Shown here piece by piece: positions 33,856-42,157 of a DNA stretch of 64,000 nt. The translations under genes and the position numbers were made by a program. Origin of the DNA: Bacteriovoracaceae bacterium (GTDB lineage Bacteria > Bdellovibrionota > Bacteriovoracia > Bacteriovoracales > Bacteriovoracaceae); NCBI GenBank assembly GCA_024711325.1, contig JANJTC010000002.1, positions 186,001 to 250,000 on the forward strand, read 5' to 3'. Position 1 is the stretch's first letter, and the number at the start of each line of letters is the position of its first letter. A model generated the notes under the pieces. That model saw only the letters and a list, made by a program, of their open reading frames with translations. It was not told where the DNA came from and searched no databases.

Positions 33856-34275
33856 ATGAAAACAGATCGATATCGTAAACACCATGATGAATTATTAAAC
33901 GTTGTGGGTAACATTCAAAAGTATCTCTCAGTCGGAGAAGTGCAGTCAAACCCAGCAGCTATTCGAAAGCTTTTAACAATACTTGCCGGTGCCGTCAGAA
34001 TTCATCTGGCCTTTGAGGATAGGGCCCTTTATCCTTCGCTTCTTGCCAGCACTAACTCAACAATTAGTACAACTGCAAGAAAATTTATGGATGAGATGAG
34101 TGGGATTCAAGGTGTCCTCGAAAGATATTTAGATAAGTACCATTCAGTTAAAATCATTAAAAACAATCCGGATGAATTTATTCATGAAACCAAAGAATTA
34201 TTTAAAGTATTGGGAGAAAGAATTGGCAGAGAGAATAGGGACTTTTACCCTTTGGTGGATGCAATGAATGATTAG
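33856..34275 (+). CDS. hemerythrin-like oxygen-binding domain protein
   Basis: The 139-residue protein has the diiron ligand pattern of the hemerythrin HHE family: RKHHDELL (helix A), [15 protein letters not shown] (helix B HxxxE) and ENRDFYPLV with the ExxxYP form. It should be a four-helix cytoplasmic protein that binds O2 or NO, or stores iron. AAGGAG precedes the ATG. It lies between a chemoreceptor and an ABC transporter and its stop overlaps the permease stop (convergent, 4 nt). An aerotaxis role with the receptors is inference. Confidence 0.85.
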   Translation: MKTDRYRKHHDELLNVVGNIQKYLSVGEVQSNPAAIRKLLTILAGAVRIHLAFEDRALYPSLLASTNSTISTTARKFMDEMSGIQGVLERYLDKYHSVKIIKNNPDEFIHETKELFKVLGERIGRENRDFYPLVDAMND

Positions 34276-35033
34276 GCCTTAATTTTATGGCCTGTCTTAA
34301 AAATCATCCAGACTACAATCAGGCAAATAAAGAGGAAAAGTGCGGTCATGGCCAGACTTTGCTCCACTCCCACATCTGAGACGCCGTAAAAACTCCAGCG
34401 AAATCCACTGACTAAATAAACAACTGGATTGAAAAGAGTCACTTTCCTCCAGAAAGGGGGAAGCATGTGAATAGAATAAAAACTTCCACCAAGAAAAGTC
34501 AGCGGTGTAATGATTAATAGTGGAACCACCTGAAGTTTTTCAAAACCATCGGCCCAAACGCCGATGATGAAACCCAGTAGTGAGAAAGTCACCGAAGTCA
34601 GGACGAGAAAGGATATCATCCAAATGGGGTGCTCAATGTGATAGTCTACAAAAAGTCTTGCCGTTAAAAGGATGACTGCTCCCAAAAGAACAGACTTGGT
34701 AGCGGCAGCACCAACATAACCCAGCACGGTTTCAAAGGCCGATATGGGAGCGGAAAGTATTTCATAAATAGTCCCGGAAAAACGTGGCATATAAATGCCA
34801 AATGATGCATTTGAAATACTTTCAGTCAAAATGGAGAGCATGACCAGACCGGGAACAATGAAGGCGCCGTAAGAGATGCCCTCAATTTCACCCATCCGTG
34901 AAGCCACTGCCGAGCCAAATACAATAAAATACAGAGAGGTTGAAATAACCGGAGAGGCAATACTTTGAAAAAGTGTTCTGAAAAACCGGGCCATTTCATA
35001 AAAATAAAGTGCACGAACGCTATAGATATTCAT
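34272..35033 (-). CDS. ABC-2 type permease
   Basis: The 253-residue protein has six membrane segments and the ABC-2 signature region [52 protein letters not shown]. The [27 protein letters not shown] block is the conserved cytoplasmic coupling helix. It pairs with the ATPase gene upstream, overlapping it by 4 nt (ATGA). Close relatives (NodJ/DrrB/YadH type) export polysaccharide, drugs or lipids; the substrate is not visible here. Confidence 0.88.
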   Translation of the reverse strand: MNIYSVRALYFYEMARFFRTLFQSIASPVISTSLYFIVFGSAVASRMGEIEGISYGAFIVPGLVMLSILTESISNASFGIYMPRFSGTIYEILSAPISAFETVLGYVGAAATKSVLLGAVILLTARLFVDYHIEHPIWMISFLVLTSVTFSLLGFIIGVWADGFEKLQVVPLLIITPLTFLGGSFYSIHMLPPFWRKVTLFNPVVYLVSGFRWSFYGVSDVGVEQSLAMTALFLFICLIVVWMIFKTGHKIKA

Positions 35034-35950
35034 GAGTTTCTTCCCACAAGCTTAACGAAAATTTCTTCCAGAGAACTTTCTTTGGTCCTGAGATCCTTCA
35101 ATTCAATTCCTTGATCATTTAATCTTTTTAATAAAGGAGCAATCCCAGTTTCCTCGGCATTGGAATCAAAGGAATAAGTTAATTCCAGACGGTCAGCAGA
35201 GATGTTTAAGGGTGTGTCTTCCAAATCAACATGTAGGGGTTTTTTCAGAGTCAGTATGAGCTGGCGTTTTCCAAGCTTTTTCATGAGTTCGTTTTTTTCT
35301 TCTACTAAAATGAGTTTCCCTTTATTGATTACACCGATTCGATCTGCCATTTCCTGGGCTTCTTCTATGTAATGGGTGGTAAGGATAATAGTCACTCCGG
35401 TTTTCCGTAAATGCCGTACCATATTCCACATATCTCTTCTAAGCTCTACGTCCACTCCGGCAGAGGGTTCATCCAGAAAAAGAATATCTGGTTGATGAGA
35501 GAGGGCCTTGGCCATCATTACTCTGCGTTTCATGCCACCAGAGAGAGTCATGATTCGACTGTTCCGTTTATCCCAGAGTGAGAGATCTTTGAGAATTTTT
35601 TCAATCAGTGCATCATCATTTGGTTTTCCAAAAAGATTGCGACTGAACTTAACGGTATCCCAGACTTTTTCAAACATATCTGTTGTAAGTTCCTGGGGAA
35701 CTAAGCCAATTAAAGAGCGGGCAGAACGGTATTCTTTTTTTATATCATAACCGAAGGCCTTCACACTGCCTGATGTCGCATTAACGATTCCACAGATGAT
35801 ATTGATTAAGGTGGTTTTTCCCGCCCCATTTGGACCCAATAGCGCGAAGATCTCGCCCCTGTAGATATTAAGATGGATATTATCGAGTGCCCTAAACCCT
35901 GAAGCATAAGTTTTATTCAGGGACTGGGTAGAAATGACGTCTTTTTCCAT
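35030..35950 (-). CDS. ABC-2 transporter ATP-binding protein
   Basis: The 306-residue ATPase has Walker [14 protein letters not shown]-loop LVPQELTTD, signature [15 protein letters not shown], Walker [13 protein letters not shown] and switch His [10 protein letters not shown]-terminal regulatory domain of about 85 residues follows, as in NodI/CcmA-type exporters. The start ATG at 35950 has no visible ribosome site and lies only 10 nt after a terminator hairpin, so translation is probably from a short or leaderless message. It drives the permease encoded by the overlapping gene. Confidence 0.9.
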   Translation of the reverse strand: MEKDVISTQSLNKTYASGFRALDNIHLNIYRGEIFALLGPNGAGKTTLINIICGIVNATSGSVKAFGYDIKKEYRSARSLIGLVPQELTTDMFEKVWDTVKFSRNLFGKPNDDALIEKILKDLSLWDKRNSRIMTLSGGMKRRVMMAKALSHQPDILFLDEPSAGVDVELRRDMWNMVRHLRKTGVTIILTTHYIEEAQEMADRIGVINKGKLILVEEKNELMKKLGKRQLILTLKKPLHVDLEDTPLNISADRLELTYSFDSNAEETGIAPLLKRLNDQGIELKDLRTKESSLEEIFVKLVGRNS

Positions 35951-35956
35951 GTCATT

Positions 35957-35986
35957 TAAAAGGCCACCCTGAGGTGGCCTGTTTTT
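35957..35986. terminator. bidirectional terminator hairpin
   Basis: AGGCCACC (35961-35968) pairs with GGTGGCCT (35973-35980) around CTGA, with TTTTAAATG beyond it on the minus strand and GTTTTT on the plus strand. It ends the 156-residue secreted protein gene (minus strand) and lies just upstream of the ABC ATPase start. Confidence 0.75.
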
Positions 35987-36457
35987 CTATTTGGTTTTAA
36001 GAGTAACAATGACTTTCTTCTGGTGTGACCGACCAGAAAGACGTCCGGTAAGCTTACAGTTTCCATTTAAGTAGATAGTAGGTCTTTTGAAAATACGGCT
36101 TAAACCCATTTTCCCGCAAACCACATCACCCTCAGCTCCATGATAAATGACTTCATCATTCATGAGCATGAGACCATCAACTTTTACAGTGTCCTGAAAA
36201 ACGACCACAGGCATTTCCGTCCGATGAGGAAAATGACGACCCCACTGATCGTAGTGACCTCCACCCCAATGTGGACGATTTTCAGTGACAGTGACTCGGA
36301 CAAATCCTTCACCTGTGCTTTGATTCATTTGAAACCGGGAGTCCACCATCGTATTGAAAGACTGAAGTCTGGGAACCTCGGCTTCCAGAATAGTCACTTC
36401 TGCCGCGTGAACGATAGATACACTTAGGACCAAAAAGGCGAGAATCAGTTTTTTCAT
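35987..36457 (-). CDS. small secreted protein, unknown family
   Basis: I start at ATG 36457, preceded by GAGGAG; the track start (36490) gives an unlikely N-terminus. The 156-residue product has a signal peptide (KKLILAFLVLSVSIVHA) and a beta-rich mature domain. A His/Trp-rich loop (HWGGGHYDQWGRHFPHR) stands out and may bind metal. A single Cys pair (VVCGKM...NGNCKL) may form a disulfide. I do not recognise the family. A terminator directly follows, so it is a single-gene transcript. Confidence 0.7.
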   Translation of the reverse strand: MKKLILAFLVLSVSIVHAAEVTILEAEVPRLQSFNTMVDSRFQMNQSTGEGFVRVTVTENRPHWGGGHYDQWGRHFPHRTEMPVVVFQDTVKVDGLMLMNDEVIYHGAEGDVVCGKMGLSRIFKRPTIYLNGNCKLTGRLSGRSHQKKVIVTLKTK

Positions 36458-36551
36458 AAAATACTCCTCAAGTTGATCTTCAAAGAGCATTGTCTATATC
36501 ACTGATGAATTTAGAAAGTTAAGTCCGGCTTTTTAAGGATTGAGTCGAAGA

Positions 36552-36576
36552 CCAGTTAACGATTACCGTTAACTGG
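36552..36576. repeat. perfect 10-bp inverted repeat spanning a stop codon
   Basis: CCAGTTAACG (36552-36561) and CGTTAACTGG (36567-36576) flank ATTAC. The minus-strand gene ends inside the hairpin. No T run follows on the minus strand, so this may be a 3'-end stabiliser or weak terminator. Confidence 0.55.
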
Positions 36577-36954
36577 ACCACGAGGTTTATCACTCTTTTG
36601 AACTTTAATATCGGAAGGACTTCTGGTTGCACCATGCTCTCTGCGAAACATCTTTTTGATAGATGTGTCACTTTGGGCAGTCTGGCGACAACTGTCGGCA
36701 ATTTTCAGCTGATCTGCGCACTTAACGCAAATCCATTCTGCTTCAGTGGTTGGATTATGATGATAATAGAGCTCAACGTCAGGGCGCACCTGCTGGCATT
36801 CTTCGCAGAAGTTACGTTGTTCCTGATGAATAATTGCTTCAGTTACTTGTTTCTTTTTAATCTGCTCTCTTTCATTTGGGGCCTTGGGCGTTTGAGTAGG
36901 TTTAAGGCCGGCCTGAAGCAGTTGTTCTTTTAAGCTTTTCACTGGTTTCTCCAT
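36556..36954 (-). CDS. zinc-ribbon protein with DUF2058-like N-terminus
   Basis: The 132-residue cytoplasmic protein begins SLKEQLLQAGLKP, reminiscent of DUF2058 (E. coli YaiL), followed by a charged helix. A four-Cys zinc ribbon is visible in the middle (NFCEECQQVRP ... WICVKCADQ). A basic, disordered C-terminal tail (KKMFRREHGATRSPSD) could contact RNA. The family link is tentative. It is located 53 nt downstream of ahpF on the same strand and could share its transcript. Confidence 0.68.
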   Translation of the reverse strand: MEKPVKSLKEQLLQAGLKPTQTPKAPNEREQIKKKQVTEAIIHQEQRNFCEECQQVRPDVELYYHHNPTTEAEWICVKCADQLKIADSCRQTAQSDTSIKKMFRREHGATRSPSDIKVQKSDKPRGPVNGNR

Positions 36955-37007
36955 TCCATTTTTTCACAGTCTAGCAAAATTAGACCATTTTCACCACCAG
37001 GGAACTT

Positions 37008-38561
37008 TTACTTAAGCATAATATCTTCAAAGGCGGCCAGCCCGGCCTTGGCACCTTCTCCCATTGCTATGATTATTTGCTTATAAGGAACGGTTGTAAC
37101 ATCACCCGCAGCATAAATTCCGGCCACATTGGTTCGGCATTTTCCATCGATGACGATTTCTCCCAACTTATTGGTTTCTACCACGTCTTTAATGAAGGCC
37201 GAATTAGGTACCAGACCGATTTGGACGAAAATTCCTTCTAGGTCCAGGTTCCTTAGTTCACCGGTGGTTCGGTCTTCGTATTCCAATGCCACTACTTTGC
37301 CATTATCCCCGATGACCCGGTTAGTGCGGGCATTTTTTACAACGGTAACATTGGGTAGGGATTCTAATTTATCAACCAGAACTTTATCGGCCTTAAGAGT
37401 TGGCATGAATTCAAATACTGTTACTGATTTAACTATTCCGGCCAGGTCAATGGCAGCTTCTACACCTGAATTTCCTCCTCCAATTACAGCGATATCTTTC
37501 CCTTTAAAATAAGGACCGTCACAATGGGGACAAAAGGCAACTCCGCGACCGAGATATTCTTTTTCTCCTGGAATTCCCATTTCTCTCCATTTGGCACCGG
37601 TTGCAACAATCAAGGATTTAGTTTCGAGGTATTCTCCACTTTCAAGCTCAATCTTTTTAAGCTCACCACTTCCGACCGACTTAACCCGGCGGTGCTCTAA
37701 AAACTTAATGGGATAATCACTTAAATGCGCAGCCAATTGGGCGGCCAGTTGGGGACCCTCGGTATATTTAACTGAAATGAGGTTTTCGATACCTTTGGTA
37801 TCCTGAACCTGACCACCAATTTTTTCTGCAATGATGGCCGTCTTTAAACCTTTCCTGGCAGAGTAGATGGCGGCCGAAGCGCCTCCGGGGCCAGCTCCAA
37901 CCACCACCACATCAAACTGTCCAAGATCAAGGTTTGTGGGTTGGGATTGGGTCGTTTCATCTATTCCGAATTCTTTTTCAAGTTTTGAAATAAGATCAAC
38001 GAGTCCGATCTTTCCTGAACTGATAAGCTTAGCTCCACTTACCACACTAGGAACCCCCTGGATGCCTAGTTCCTGGACTTCATCCTGAACTAGTCCACCG
38101 TCAATCATTGTGTGTTTGAAGTCAGGATGATGAAGGGCCATGATGTTTAGGGCCTGAACGACTTCAGGACAATTTTCACAGCTCAAAGAAATATAAGTTT
38201 TAAGTTCAATCGAACCCTTGAGTCGTTTAATACGACCCAGGATTGATTCATCTGGCAGTTTGCCTTTTCCGTCTGCATTCAAGATAGCAAGAATAAGTGA
38301 GGTAAATTCATGTCCGCCAGGAACTCCCGAAAAAGTGATACCTGTGGCCTTCCCTTTATATTCAAGAGAAAGATTCGGAATCGGTGAATGAATATCCGAC
38401 TCATAAAGCTTGATCTTTTCCGAAGTGGAAGCAATACCCCTTACCAGTTCCACGAGTTCACCTTGTTTCTCGTGATTGGACTTGGTAAGTACCAAAGTGA
38501 CTTCATTCTCAAGAGCTTTATAAACACTTTTAAGTTGTTCTAAAATATTATTGTCTAACAT
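37008..38561 (-). CDS. ahpF: alkyl hydroperoxide reductase subunit F
   Basis: The 517-residue flavoenzyme transfers electrons from NADH to AhpC. It has two N-terminal thioredoxin-like folds with the redox-active SCENCPEVV pair (about 130), then a thioredoxin-reductase-like part with the FAD motif VVVGAGPGGASAAIYSARKG, the active-site CPHCDGP and the NAD motif VIGGGNSGVEAA, ending with AGDVTTVPYKQIIIAMGEGA. Length is typical. It is 22 nt downstream of ahpC and expressed with it. GAGG precedes the ATG. Confidence 0.96.
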   Translation of the reverse strand: MLDNNILEQLKSVYKALENEVTLVLTKSNHEKQGELVELVRGIASTSEKIKLYESDIHSPIPNLSLEYKGKATGITFSGVPGGHEFTSLILAILNADGKGKLPDESILGRIKRLKGSIELKTYISLSCENCPEVVQALNIMALHHPDFKHTMIDGGLVQDEVQELGIQGVPSVVSGAKLISSGKIGLVDLISKLEKEFGIDETTQSQPTNLDLGQFDVVVVGAGPGGASAAIYSARKGLKTAIIAEKIGGQVQDTKGIENLISVKYTEGPQLAAQLAAHLSDYPIKFLEHRRVKSVGSGELKKIELESGEYLETKSLIVATGAKWREMGIPGEKEYLGRGVAFCPHCDGPYFKGKDIAVIGGGNSGVEAAIDLAGIVKSVTVFEFMPTLKADKVLVDKLESLPNVTVVKNARTNRVIGDNGKVVALEYEDRTTGELRNLDLEGIFVQIGLVPNSAFIKDVVETNKLGEIVIDGKCRTNVAGIYAAGDVTTVPYKQIIIAMGEGAKAGLAAFEDIMLK

Positions 38562-38583
38562 AATTACCTCACTAGAAAGCTAC

Positions 38584-39150
38584 TTAGATTTTACCTACGA
38601 GATCCAAGCCAGGTTTAAGAGTTTCTGCTCCCGGTTTCCATTTGGCAGGACAAACTTCATTTGGGTGATTACGGATAAACTGTGCTGCCTTAACTTTTCT
38701 CATCAGTTCTTCAGCATTACGACCTATTCCATTATCCTGCACTTCTGAAAGTTTGATTAAACCATCCGGATCTACCAGGAATGTTCCGCGATAAGCTAAA
38801 CCTTCTTCTTCAATGTAAACACCCAGGGCGCGTGAAAGAGCACCTGTTGGATCTGCCAGCATTGGGTAGTTAATCTTTTTGATTGACTCAGAAGTGTCAT
38901 GCCAGGCCTTGTGGGAAAAGTGAGTATCAGTACTGACTGAATAAATTTCAACTCCCATCTTTTTAAACTCTTCGTATTTCTCTGCCATGTCTACCAATTC
39001 AGTAGGACAGACGAATGTAAAGTCGGCAGGATAAAAAAAGAAAATGGCCCATTTCCCTTCCAGATCTTTGTTGGTAACTGTTTTGAAATCGGAGTTGTGA
39101 TAAGCTTGGGCCTTAAAAGCGGGAACTTTAGTATTGATCAATGTGTTCAT
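38584..39150 (-). CDS. ahpC: alkyl hydroperoxide reductase subunit C (peroxiredoxin)
   Basis: The start is ATG 39150 with AAGGAGGA upstream, not the track start 39189. The 188-residue 2-Cys peroxiredoxin has the peroxidatic Cys in PADFTFVCPTEL and the resolving Cys in NEVCPAKWKPG, as in enteric AhpC. It reduces H2O2 and organic peroxides using AhpF. An OxyR-like dyad lies 90 nt upstream. Confidence 0.97.
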   Translation of the reverse strand: MNTLINTKVPAFKAQAYHNSDFKTVTNKDLEGKWAIFFFYPADFTFVCPTELVDMAEKYEEFKKMGVEIYSVSTDTHFSHKAWHDTSESIKKINYPMLADPTGALSRALGVYIEEEGLAYRGTFLVDPDGLIKLSEVQDNGIGRNAEELMRKVKAAQFIRNHPNEVCPAKWKPGAETLKPGLDLVGKI

Positions 39151-39239
39151 TCGATCCTCCTTAAGATTTATTGGAAAATGTTCACTCATGCATCTTCGTG
39201 CATCTGGCGTTTTTCATCCAATATTTGATTTCGATGATC

Positions 39240-39258
39240 CGATAGAGATTATCTATCG
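39240..39258 (-). promoter_or_regulatory. OxyR-like operator upstream of ahpC
   Basis: The minus strand reads CGATAGATAATCTCTATCG, a 7-bp-arm inverted repeat that contains ATAG-N7-CTAT, the half-element of the OxyR consensus. The second half-element downstream is degraded (TCGA-N7-TATT). It is about 90 nt before the ahpC ATG, at a suitable place for activation, and abuts the end of the GH15 gene. Confidence 0.6.
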
Positions 39259-39259
39259 T

Positions 39260-41047
39260 TTAGAAAAACTCAGGGTAATCAAAGGTTTGAGACAGTTTAA
39301 AAGCAGCATTGATCAGACCCACATGCGTATAAGTCTGTGGAAAGTTACCCCAGGGACTTTTGGTGGCCTCATGAATATCTTCACTAAATAGACCTAAATG
39401 GTTTGAGTAATCCAGCATCTTTTCAAAAATTCTAAAAGCTTCATCAATGTATCCTGCACAGGCCAGCGCCTCCACATACCAAAAAGTACAAACGGCAAAA
39501 GTCACTTCAGGACGTCCAAAATCATCAGGACGATCATACCGGTACATGCTACCTCCTGGAGTCAGGAGGGCCTTTTCAATAAACTCAAGATGTTTTTTTG
39601 CTCGCTGGCTCCTAGGGGCCAGGAAACCCAAGGTAATCAAATGAAGCATGCTAGCATCGGCATAATGATTTCCCTGGGAGGGAAGATAGGTTCCTAATTT
39701 AGGATCATAACAGCTCTCAATATAATTACGTGAACGCGAGGACAGCGCCATGGCCGTGTAGTAGAGATCCTTATCACCTAATTTTTCTGCTATCTTGGCG
39801 GCCGCCTTACTTCCCGCCCAGTGAAAGAGATAGGTGTAACAATGTTTTTCCTGCATGTTCCGGTATTCCCAGAGAGTTGCATCAGGTTCATTCATTCTCT
39901 TATCTATATATCCTAAAGTTTTACGGACAAGATTATAAGAAGAAGGTGCCAGATGACCGGGGAATCTCTCATCAACATACAGAGGAAATTGCGCCAATAA
40001 AACTTGTCCATAAATATCGTTTTGAATTTGTCGGGAAGCCAGATTGCCGATTCTCACCGGTCCGTTGCCTCTGTAACCTTTAAGGTCCACGATGATTTCA
40101 GGTGGGACCGGGTCGCCAGAGATTGTATAGACAGGAGAGAACCGACCGACTTCCTCTTCTGCAATATTGATAATATATTGAGCAAATTTTTTCATTTCAT
40201 CAAAACGGCTCATGCGATTGAGGGCATTGAGAGTGTAGTAGGTATCTCTTAGCCAACAGTAGCGGTAATCCCATGTTCGACCGGAACCTGGTGATTCTGG
40301 TAAACTAGCGGTGGTTGATGCAATGATGGCGCCGGTGTCTTCATATTGATGGAGCTTCAGCGCCAGGGCAGACCGCAGTACAGGTTTTTGATAAAGCCGA
40401 CTGATGGAACATTGACTGGCCCATCGTTGCCAGTAAGTAATGGTCCGATAGAGGTAGGATTCTACAGTGGTTTTAATTGGATCATCAAAGGACATACCCC
40501 AGGTTAGTACCAAGTACTTTACTTCATCGAGTACGAAGAATTTTTCTTTTTCAATATAGGTGAGTGGAATATTACTGGTTAATCTTATGGGCTCACCGAT
40601 ACCGCTGTAATGAACATGATTACTTCCGAAGTGCACGGTTGGTTTGCGTTTACCATAATCTCCTCTCGGAGAGCAAATTACTTTAATTTGAGGAGTCCCT
40701 CTCAGTGGTTCAATCTTTCTCATTAGCATGAGAGGCTTATTAAAACGATCATGCTGCTCAAATCTTGGTGCAAAATCCGTGATACGAAACATGCAGTCAC
40801 CGCAGGTGACATCTGTCTGCAGGACATTTGTATTCTCTATATAGGTTTGTTCAAAATGGTTAGATTCACCTTTAGGAATGATGGAAAATTCTCCTCCTTC
40901 ATTCTCATCCAATAATGCACCAAAGATGGAATTATCATCAAAGTGAGGCCAGCACATCCAAACGATACTTGCTTCGCTGTTGATTAAGGCAGAATAGTTA
41001 CAATTACCGATAAGGCCCATATTGTAATCATTCTTTAATTTATCCAT
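39260..41047 (-). CDS. glycoside hydrolase family 15 (glucoamylase/trehalase type)
   Basis: The 595-residue cytoplasmic protein has the N-terminal beta-sandwich (MGLIGNCNYSALINSEASIVWMCWPHFD) and the (alpha/alpha)6 barrel of GH15. Catalytic-region motifs are GSGRTWDYRYCWLRDTYYTLNAL and LFSEDIHEATKSPWGNFPQTYTHVGLINAA. No signal peptide is present. Bacterial cytoplasmic GH15 proteins of this layout are glucoamylases or trehalases (glycogen, trehalose or dextrin breakdown). It follows the response regulator by 9 nt, in one operon. GAGGT precedes the ATG. Confidence 0.9.
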   Translation of the reverse strand: MDKLKNDYNMGLIGNCNYSALINSEASIVWMCWPHFDDNSIFGALLDENEGGEFSIIPKGESNHFEQTYIENTNVLQTDVTCGDCMFRITDFAPRFEQHDRFNKPLMLMRKIEPLRGTPQIKVICSPRGDYGKRKPTVHFGSNHVHYSGIGEPIRLTSNIPLTYIEKEKFFVLDEVKYLVLTWGMSFDDPIKTTVESYLYRTITYWQRWASQCSISRLYQKPVLRSALALKLHQYEDTGAIIASTTASLPESPGSGRTWDYRYCWLRDTYYTLNALNRMSRFDEMKKFAQYIINIAEEEVGRFSPVYTISGDPVPPEIIVDLKGYRGNGPVRIGNLASRQIQNDIYGQVLLAQFPLYVDERFPGHLAPSSYNLVRKTLGYIDKRMNEPDATLWEYRNMQEKHCYTYLFHWAGSKAAAKIAEKLGDKDLYYTAMALSSRSRNYIESCYDPKLGTYLPSQGNHYADASMLHLITLGFLAPRSQRAKKHLEFIEKALLTPGGSMYRYDRPDDFGRPEVTFAVCTFWYVEALACAGYIDEAFRIFEKMLDYSNHLGLFSEDIHEATKSPWGNFPQTYTHVGLINAAFKLSQTFDYPEFF

Positions 41048-41056
41048 TGAGTACCT

Positions 41057-41431
41057 CTAATCGGGTAGCATGCTTTCTACGGTTTTATTCAATGTTTCGA
41101 ATTCAAAAGGTTTTCCTAAATATGAATCTGCTCCAATTTCCATCGCTCTGGTTGGAGAATCATCTGCTGCCGTCATGATCACAATAGGGCACGCCCGGCC
41201 ATAAATGTCAGTGAACTTTTGGGAGAAGGCCCAACCATTCATAATAGGCATATTCATATCCAGTAGAATGAGTTGGGGAATACCTTCACGGGCGATGATA
41301 TCCAGAGCTTCCTGTCCATTGGTAGCGGTGACGACTTGATAATTTTTCTCTTCAAGTTCTTCTTTAATTAACATCGTTAGATCTATTTGATCATCAACAA
41401 TAAGGATTTTGGCTTTAGGTTGATCCATCAT
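41057..41431 (-). CDS. single-domain response regulator (CheY-like)
   Basis: The start is ATG 41431 with GAGGA upstream; the track start at 41536 adds a non-conserved extension. The 124-residue receiver has ILIVDDQ, the phosphoacceptor in LILLDMNMP, IMTAADD and the conserved Lys in YLGKPF, so it looks fully functional. There is no output domain. It is the first gene of an operon with GH15, which is an unusual partnership. The kinase is not adjacent. Confidence 0.88.
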   Translation of the reverse strand: MMDQPKAKILIVDDQIDLTMLIKEELEEKNYQVVTATNGQEALDIIAREGIPQLILLDMNMPIMNGWAFSQKFTDIYGRACPIVIMTAADDSPTRAMEIGADSYLGKPFEFETLNKTVESMLPD

Positions 41432-41711
41432 TTCTTTCCTCGCTACTAATAGTATTAAAGGAAGGAGAGACTTAACGCTTAAAGCTTTCTTAAGATTAAG
41501 TACTTGATTGAGAACATTCATCATAGTAGATCTCAAGTTAAGGGGCGAAGTTCAGGACTTACACTTAACTGGGGAGCACTAAACCTTTGTTAAGAACTCT
41601 GCTAATAAAGCGCGTCTTTTACAATTCGTATTCCCAAGGCGAACTTTATAAGATGAAGCTTTTTTAATTTAAGAAATCTTATAATTACTGATGAAAATCA
41701 ATGAAAGTTTG
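41432..41711. other. divergent intergenic region, no gene seen
   Basis: Together with the leader to 41798 this is a gene-free stretch of about 370 nt between the minus-strand response regulator and the plus-strand bicarbonate operon. It must hold both promoters. Apart from the CRP/FNR-like site at 41712 I see no clear promoter pair, hairpin or conserved RNA motif. Confidence 0.5.
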
Positions 41712-41729
41712 TTATGATGTGTTCCATAA
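41712..41729 (+). promoter_or_regulatory. CRP/FNR-like operator, site 1 (dab operon)
   Basis: TTATGA-TGTGTT-CCATAA, one mismatch from a perfect 6-bp-arm dyad with a 6-nt centre. It ends 69 nt before my preferred start (41799) of the first gene of the SulP/Dab operon. This is the same spacing as sites 3 and 4. Confidence 0.55.
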
Positions 41730-41798
41730 CATTGGAATACGGCCATGTCTTTTGCCATTAGGAAGAATCCATTCTGTAAGGAGATAACGGGGACTGTT

Positions 41799-42101
41799 AT
41801 GTCCTTTGTCGCTTTATTATGCATTCTGACTAGTTTCAATCTCTCTTATCAGAAAAATAGTTTTTCTCTTTCGGAGAGTGGCGTATACACGCTGGAAGAG
41901 ACTCCTGAAACAGATACTGTATATTCCATTGATGATTCTCTTGACGAGAGTTTTTTTACTGCTTTTTTTCTTTCATCAATACTCATTCATGCCAATAAAT
42001 CTGCATTAATTCTTCTTAGCTATAATTCTTTTTATATCCAAAGAATAATGCCACTTCACCTGTTAGATATACCGCCTCCCACATCTTCACGAACTGTGTA
42101 A
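41799..42101 (+). CDS. small membrane/secreted protein ahead of the bicarbonate operon
   Basis: I prefer ATG 41799 (100 residues) because GGGGA lies 5 nt upstream and the result, MSFVALLCILTSFNLSYQ, is a signal-like start; the track start at 41745 gives a less likely basic extension. A second hydrophobic segment (ESFFTAFFLSSILIHA) and a Pro-rich end (LLDIPPPTSSRTV) follow. The layout resembles the small protein before the second RND pump at 16396, without its Cys/His cluster. It may be a leader or accessory subunit of the transporter. The family is unknown. Confidence 0.5.
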   Translation: MSFVALLCILTSFNLSYQKNSFSLSESGVYTLEETPETDTVYSIDDSLDESFFTAFFLSSILIHANKSALILLSYNSFYIQRIMPLHLLDIPPPTSSRTV

Positions 42102-42157
42102 TTCATTCTTTATTCTAAGCACACTTTATTAGTGGAAACATTTCCATAGGAGTACCT

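Noticed and set aside
36955-37007. Promoter between ahpF and the zinc-ribbon gene
   Set aside because: Nothing in these 53 nt resembles a promoter or terminator clearly enough to list.
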